Part shown: positions 59,259 through 64,000 of the stretch, one piece after another
How the letters are laid out: each line of letters starts with the position of its first letter
Numbering within the stretch: position 1 is the first letter of the stretch
Source: Gigaspora rosea
Taxonomy: Eukaryota > Glomeromycota > Glomeromycetes > Diversisporales > Gigasporaceae
DNA length: 64,000 bases
Reading direction: 5' to 3'
Assembly: GCA_003550325.1 (NCBI GenBank)
Contig: QKWP01001099.1
Span: forward strand, 1 to 64,000
Translations under genes and position numbers: made by a program
The notes under the pieces: model-generated
Databases searched by the model: none
The model's input: the letters and a program-made list of their open reading frames with translations, nothing else
What the model was told of the DNA's origin: nothing

Positions 59259-59517
59259 CATTGTTGTACATGGGACAGTTGGGACATAAGCTGGGACATT
59301 TTGGGACAATTTTATAAATTGAAATTACTTAAAATTTTATTAAGATAATCTAATTTAATTTTTTAGAAATGTGTTCAACATCTAAAAAATATATAATTAT
59401 ATATTTTTTAAATTAATTTATTAATTATTAAGACTTGGGACATAGTTGGGACACTGGGACGTTGGGACGTTGGGACATGGCAAAAAAAAGCTGGGACAGT
59501 GAAAATGTACAACACTG
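59259..59517. mobile_element. hAT-type MITE with TGGGACA iterons
   Basis: Target duplication GCCCTCCC at 59251-59258 and 59518-59525. Ends are CATTGTTGTACATGGG and, on the complement, CAGTGTTGTACATTTT. TGGGACA recurs four times in the left arm and five in the right. The interior matches the element at 32047-32299, whose iteron is TTGGACA. Confidence 0.92.
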
Positions 59518-59519
59518 GC

Positions 59520-59763
59520 CCTCCCTATCGGCATATACTGCAAATCTCTTATGATCAATTTCAAATTTTGCTTGATCACACAAAAATGCCACAAATTCAT
59601 CTACATATTACTTATCTTATTGCCGAACTTGATTTTTCTTCGTATTCGCGTAGATCGTTATACGATTCCTATAATAATACTATATATAAAGGATTTTTTC
59701 GTGAACAAAAGATCGTGTGTCATCATAAGCCACGTAGTTTAATTCCTCTTTACCAGAACTAGC
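59520..59763 (+). pseudogene. protein fragment interrupted by the hAT MITE
   Basis: After removing the MITE and one target copy, the frame upstream (from a possible acceptor TTTCAG near 59240) reads into PPYRHILQISYDQFQILLDHTKM and on to a stop at 59761-59763. The segment has a coding look but matches nothing I recognise. It may be the last exon of an unannotated gene. Confidence 0.3.
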
Positions 59764-60150
59764 AGATCCCTCTCGATCTCATGTAGATATATGATATAAG
59801 ATTCAGCATGCCCCCGTATGTGCCAACCTTGCGCTAGGGGGGTTTATTAGTATGCTCGTTCGCATTTGATTTGTAATTCCTTGTAATTCCTCTTTTTTTG
59901 TTGTGGTTGTAATGGTTGTTGTTGCGTTAGTTGCTGCTGAATACGGGTGCAACCTTATTCCCATGGCTCAGCGTATTCCTGCACAGGAAGCTTTCAGTCA
60001 ATTAAAAAGGAAGGACGTTCACAGTAGACCGTCCACCGTACGTCAGGTCTAATTACCTGACTGGTAACTTTTGCATTCTGTGGCCCGACATGCTTCCAAT
60101 TCTTTTATTAACTACTTATTACCAACTTCAAAATGCAAAAATATTAGATT

Positions 60151-60510
60151 CTAAAACGCCACAGGGTCTATTGTATAGAGCCTTTCATTATTATTACCAG
60201 GTATGTTATTGTTGACGGCGGTCGATGGCGACGACTCCAGTCTCATTGACATTATTATTACCAGGTATGTTATTGTCAACGTCGACTTCAGACGGAAAGT
60301 CTTCATTTGTTTTGATTGCACAGTAATCAAATCCTCCTCACCTTTGGGGGTGCCTAACCTCTTAAACATCTTTTTATTTTGGTAAAGATTTAGTATTGAC
60401 TTCTTATATCGTAGGAGAGGCATTTTGTCGCATATTTTCTTGATGAGCTTCGACGTCGAACTTCGTGTTGACTTATATTTCCTTGTGTCAACTTCGAAAG
60501 ATATTAACAC
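60151..60510 (-). CDS. 119-codon basic ORF, unknown
   Basis: Lys/Arg/Ser-rich N-terminal half (KSTRSSTSKLIKKICDKMPLLRYKKS), an ITYLVIIMSMR stretch, and an Asn-rich tail encoded by a 27-bp direct repeat (CATTATTATTACCAGGTATG at 60186 and 60248). No family, no intron and no neighbour context. Could be spurious. Confidence 0.25.
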   Translation of the reverse strand: MLISFEVDTRKYKSTRSSTSKLIKKICDKMPLLRYKKSILNLYQNKKMFKRLGTPKGEEDLITVQSKQMKTFRLKSTLTITYLVIIMSMRLESSPSTAVNNNIPGNNNERLYTIDPVAF

Positions 60511-61690
60511 AAAATGTAAACAAAGTTATAAATTGCTGCGTGTTTTTTAACGTGAATCAAATTACGTAATATCTGTTTTTGAATAGAGAGGTTGATCGAC
60601 AAAATTAATTATTTCTGCTTAGGATTTTGCCTATGAAACTGTTCTCGGCGCTCTAAGAAAAAAAAAAATTCTGTCATAATTTTTTGTATAAGTTTTACTT
60701 AAATCCTTTTCCTAAATCCTCCCAATCTAACTAACCCGGTCTATTTAATATGGGCCAATATTAATCAATTAGTCGTAACCTGTCTCACATTCTGATCTTG
60801 CATGAATGTATTAGGTTGTTGTTCTCAAGCACCTCCCTTTATGGTTAATAAAATTATCTGGTTAGCTGAAAAAATAGATCGCGTTTAATCATTTCAATCA
60901 AAAAACCCATCTTTTTTCATAAAGTAAAATGTCCTATTAATTATTGCAAAAATAATTTTCAACAAAAATTAGATTAATGGCCGGAATTATGTTAATGTGT
61001 GCTGACCAATTACCACCTCGTACCACTGGGCAACTAAAGTTTCGGCTAATATATCGAAGAGTGTGTACAGGGTATCACACAAAATTACCTGGAAGATCAT
61101 TTTTCAAATACGTACAAATTGGACCATGAAGAAAACCAAACATCAGAAAAATTCGAAAAATTGAACAGTAACACTAATCTGGCTGGTACAGAAATCGGCG
61201 TAATGATTGATAAAACAATCAAAACAATAACACGTAAACAACGAATATGTTAACATGATCGAAATAAATAGATCGAAATTAACGTGATGTATTTTACTAA
61301 TCGAAAATAATTATTTAAACCCGATCTTTTTACATGAAGTTATTCTTGCGTATTCAAATTGTATTTACACTCATTCAAATTATATTCAACCGATAATTTT
61401 ACAAATTACCCTTATCGTTAATCATATTACTGTCGAAATATATACCACAAAATTATTACCGTATAGAACCTTGAATATTAGTTTAGCACCAACGTACTCA
61501 ATATCTTAAATGATATTAAACTATATAGAGTATATTCTTATTTAATATTAAACATTATTAATATTCAACTGTATTATCTATCATATATTAAATATTATAA
61601 ATAAAATCAAAGTTTATTAAATATAAACATATTCTTATCAAAAAACTGTTAATAAAGTGTATTTAACTATATAACTTTCTGGACTAAAAG
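60511..61690. other. gene-free stretch
   Basis: Near 60975, TTAATGGCCGGAATTATGTTAATG belongs to the dispersed GGCC...AATTATG motif group. The rest is AT-rich with no ORF. Confidence 0.45.
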
Positions 61691-62202
61691 TTTCAATGAA
61701 CATCAAAAGTGAAATAGCGCGCACTCTTGAGTACTAACTTTGAGAATAGCTACCTCAAAGAAGGTATTAACTAATATTCGATAAACACAATAAAGAATTA
61801 AAAGCAAAGAAATACTTAAAAGAAATATAACCAACTGATACCTACGAATGACACCTTTTATCTTGGGAAATTTAACTAACCACAACAACATAAATCCACT
61901 AGCAAGAACAGCAAGCCATTCAGGCTATATATAATCCAAAAAGTAGTAAGAAACCAGAGAAACTTGGTTATCTACAAACCACATACTATACAACTACCAT
62001 TGAACTGACGAATCTCAAAACTCATAATTAAAAGAACAAAACGCCAAACAAACAAAAAGAATCATATTCAACCAATCATAATTATTCACCTAATCATTTA
62101 AACCAGAACTCAAAGTATTTCAACGCCAAAATTCTAAACAATACAATACAGTACAGTAATTGAACAGAGAAAGGCATCCAACTTCGCCAAAACGAATTCT
62201 CA
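61691..62202 (+). promoter_or_regulatory. A-rich leader with repeated CGCCAAA motif
   Basis: Composition shifts near 61700 to A- and C-rich with little G on the plus strand, and stays so to the window end. CGCCAAA occurs at 62042, 62124 and 62185 here, and again at 62211, 62409 and 62750 inside or between ORFs. Its complement TTTGGCG resembles an E2F/MBF-like site, but no function is shown. Confidence 0.4.
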
Positions 62203-62712
62203 ATGATTAACGCCAAAACAGCCTTAATACATCAAATAATATTATTCATAATATTAGTAATTTTAGCCTCAGAACAATATCAATATCAACAGAAAAATCG
62301 AACCATAGTACAAGCTGATATAGTAATATCAGTACCAATACTACAAACAATATCTGCAACACCAACAATACCAAACACCCAAGAAAATCCAAGCACAAAG
62401 CCAACAAACGCCAAAATCACAATAATAGCTACACCTACAAATGCTCCAAATAACAATATAAACAATACTTTAGCAATAGAAATTCTTAGCACAATCACTG
62501 CCGTATTATCAATAATAGCCATATTATTAGGAATCTGTATTAGAAGAATTAGAAAAAGGAAATTAGCCTACAAGCGTAACTTAACACAAGCACCAATAGG
62601 AACGAGTCAAACACCATTTACAACACCATTAGACATAAACAATATCAACATAGAACAGTTAGCCCAACAATTATCACAATTACAAAACAACCAACTACCG
62701 AGATATAAATAG
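62203..62712 (+). CDS. cassette ORF 1: signal peptide, Thr/Pro/Asn-rich ectodomain, one TM
   Basis: 169 codons. Residues ~1-24 (ALIHQIILFIILVILAS) look like a signal peptide. Residues ~30-85 are Thr/Pro/Asn-rich and low in charge, suited to O-glycosylation. A second hydrophobic stretch (IEILSTITAVLSIIAILLGICI) is followed by a basic stop-transfer (RRIRKRKLAYKR) and a Gln/Asn-rich cytoplasmic tail. It is a type I membrane protein by inference. No homologous family is recognised. First of five same-strand, intronless ORFs; 68 bp separate it from ORF 2, with CGCCAAAAC in the gap. Confidence 0.6.
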   Translation: MINAKTALIHQIILFIILVILASEQYQYQQKNRTIVQADIVISVPILQTISATPTIPNTQENPSTKPTNAKITIIATPTNAPNNNINNTLAIEILSTITAVLSIIAILLGICIRRIRKRKLAYKRNLTQAPIGTSQTPFTTPLDINNINIEQLAQQLSQLQNNQLPRYK

Positions 62713-62780
62713 AAAGGCGCCTAAAACATAATATTTTAATACCTTACCGCGCCAAAACAACAATACTAGTGTAACTGTAT

Positions 62781-63137
62781 ATGAACTATTCCATTCAGGA
62801 ACCTTCATTTATAAATAATTTAATTAAAAATATTAGAACAAACCAAAGCATATACCCACGTGATCAAACATATTCACAAACACAAATATTCTTTCACATA
62901 CAATCTATGACCACCATCCAAACTATTGTACCAAAAACAATCGATAACACTTCAGGAGATATATCAAAGAACCCCTTAGCATACTCATTGTTACAAGCAC
63001 TAATTATAGTAATATTTATTTATATATTAACAATTACTATTTGCTGTATATCAATACAAAGGTATAAAAAGAGATTATACAAAAGACATCTGAACGTATC
63101 ATACGAAGCTCAATACAACGACTCAGGCTGCTGCTAA
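62781..63137 (+). CDS. cassette ORF 2: single-pass membrane protein with Cys-ended tail
   Basis: 118 codons. A polar N-terminal half (residues ~1-65) comes first, then a membrane segment (ALIIVIFIYILTITICCISI), a basic patch (QRYKKRLYKRHL) and a C-terminus ending SGCC. The two adjacent Cys near the membrane and the final CC could be lipidated (inference). The stop codon is followed at once by the ATG of ORF 3 (TAAATG). Confidence 0.6.
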   Translation: MNYSIQEPSFINNLIKNIRTNQSIYPRDQTYSQTQIFFHIQSMTTIQTIVPKTIDNTSGDISKNPLAYSLLQALIIVIFIYILTITICCISIQRYKKRLYKRHLNVSYEAQYNDSGCC

Positions 63138-63446
63138 ATGAATCAAACCCAAGAACAACCAATTACACCAATCTCACCAGAAACTGCTACAATTATCACA
63201 CTTATTGTTATAAGCATCGCATTAATAGTACTTATTATCATCTGTATACACAAAAGCTGTAATAAAAAAAAACAAAAGAACTTAAGAAGAAACAACAGAA
63301 TACCAGATTTCCAACAAGGACAACACAAACTAAGAACTTTAACACCAGACCAAATCAATAGTTTACCACCTGATCAACAACGAAAACTTAGACAATACCA
63401 ACAAGCACTTCAACAAAGAAACAATATCTTCAACGGAAGAAGATAA
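63138..63446 (+). CDS. cassette ORF 3: single-pass membrane protein, Gln-rich tail
   Basis: 102 codons starting directly after the ORF 2 stop. A short polar N-terminus precedes a membrane segment (ATIITLIVISIALIVLIIICI), then KSCNKKKQKNLRRNNR and a Gln/Asp/Pro tail with LTPDQINSLPPDQQRKLRQYQQAL. It has the same topology as its neighbours. It ends in TAAATG, giving the start of ORF 4. Confidence 0.6.
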   Translation: MNQTQEQPITPISPETATIITLIVISIALIVLIIICIHKSCNKKKQKNLRRNNRIPDFQQGQHKLRTLTPDQINSLPPDQQRKLRQYQQALQQRNNIFNGRR

Positions 63447-63794
63447 ATGAGGCAACAGTTCTCACTCGTAACAATATCAGTACCTACAATAACTCAGTCA
63501 ATAACTCAGACCTTAAACATAACAATAACTCAAACAGCACAACCAACAACTGTATTTCAGACAACTACAGCTACTGCAACAGTAACACCTTCATACTTTC
63601 AAGACCAGAACGTAATAATTGAAGACATAGTAATAGCATTAATAGCAGTATTCACATTTATATTAGCAGTATACTTCGGATATAAGCAAAGGCTTAACAA
63701 TAAACTCAAACTAGCAGAAAAAGAACAACAAAGAATATATCAATTAGCTCAAACAATTGACAGTACTATAACACCAATAACAACATCTGTTTAA
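63447..63794 (+). CDS. cassette ORF 4: Thr/Gln-rich ectodomain, one TM, coiled tail
   Basis: 115 codons. The N-terminal half is Thr-rich (TQSITQTLNITITQTAQPTTVFQTTTATATV). The membrane segment is DIVIALIAVFTFILAVYFGY. The tail is Lys/Glu/Gln-rich and helical (LKLAEKEQQRIYQLAQTI). Its stop overlaps the next start (TAATG at 63792-63796). No family recognised. Confidence 0.6.
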   Translation: MRQQFSLVTISVPTITQSITQTLNITITQTAQPTTVFQTTTATATVTPSYFQDQNVIIEDIVIALIAVFTFILAVYFGYKQRLNNKLKLAEKEQQRIYQLAQTIDSTITPITTSV

Positions 63795-63949
63795 TGAATA
63801 GTAACAACATCAACCTATTAAACCCTGAAGAATACCTCAAAGATATCGAAAATAGAATCAAAGAACTTAGAAATATCAATTTAGGACCTAAAAAGTACAA
63901 ACAGCTAGAACAACACAAAGAAATAATATTTCAACAAAGAAAGTCATAA
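63794..63949 (+). CDS. cassette ORF 5: short soluble helical protein
   Basis: 51 codons beginning in the TAATG overlap with ORF 4. Charged and helical (NPEEYLKDIENRIKELRNI...KKYKQLEQHKE), no membrane segment. A further frame (KKVIIDQNKPARAELVQAY...) is open through its end and beyond 64000, so the cassette continues outside the window. Confidence 0.5.
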   Translation: MNSNNINLLNPEEYLKDIENRIKELRNINLGPKKYKQLEQHKEIIFQQRKS

Positions 63950-64000
63950 TTGATCAAAATAAACCTGCAAGAGCAGAACTAGTACAAGCATATATCATTA

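Noticed and set aside
61703-61891. 62-codon minus frame with a hydrophobic segment
   Set aside because: It lies antisense in the A-rich leader of the cassette, and T-rich complements give hydrophobic codons by composition.

Overview
The window looks like nuclear DNA from an AT-rich, transposon-laden fungus. The protein-coding genes are split by short GT-AG introns and encode ordinary eukaryotic housekeeping proteins: BUB3, a JTB-like membrane protein, PRP17/CDC40, ribosomal protein eL6 and eIF3e. The mix of degenerate LINEs, hAT, TTAA-type, Harbinger-like and DIRS elements, and FAR1-domain genes fits an arbuscular mycorrhizal fungus (Glomeromycotina, Rhizophagus-like). That taxon is an inference from the overall style, not from a diagnostic marker.

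Layout. 0.3-7.8 kb: a broken LINE (ORF1 remnant, endonuclease, RT, RNase H, zinc motif) cut by two foldback elements. 7.8-13.5 kb: miniature elements, a retroposed unit with a 14-bp target duplication, TTCGAAA-rich repeats and a five-unit tandem array. 13.9-27.1 kb: one large TTAA-bounded element with ~350-bp inverted ends. It carries a minus-strand P/Kolobok-like transposase with two Tudor/agenet-like modules, and is split by a complete 4.77-kb autonomous hAT that itself holds a 0.9-kb hAT derivative. 27-36 kb: gene-free and packed with foldbacks and hAT-type miniature elements that have 8-bp target duplications. 36.7-46.9 kb: a host gene island with a FAR1-domain protein, BUB3, JTB-like and PRP17. 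47.46-55.17 kb: a second large hAT-type element containing a complete but degenerate DIRS retrotransposon; its right end lies 13 bp past the eL6 stop codon. 55.2-58.3 kb: eL6 and eIF3e, divergently arranged. 58.3-61.7 kb: more small elements. 61.7-64.0 kb: an A- and C-rich stretch with five short ORFs on one strand, joined stop-to-start with no spacer (TAAATG, TAAATG, TAATG). Four of them encode single-pass membrane proteins. The cassette runs off the window end and I cannot assign it to a known family.

Common threads. At least eight hAT-type elements with an 8- to 9-bp target duplication can be delimited to the base, and each carries subterminal iterated words matched in its two arms but varied between copies. 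A second, TA-flanked family keeps its interior while its outer ~25 bp differ between copies yet match between arms. Several breaks in the large TTAA-element transposase fall in A-runs of 6-8, so sequencing or assembly error should be excluded before calling them decay. No tRNA, rRNA or CRISPR was found.
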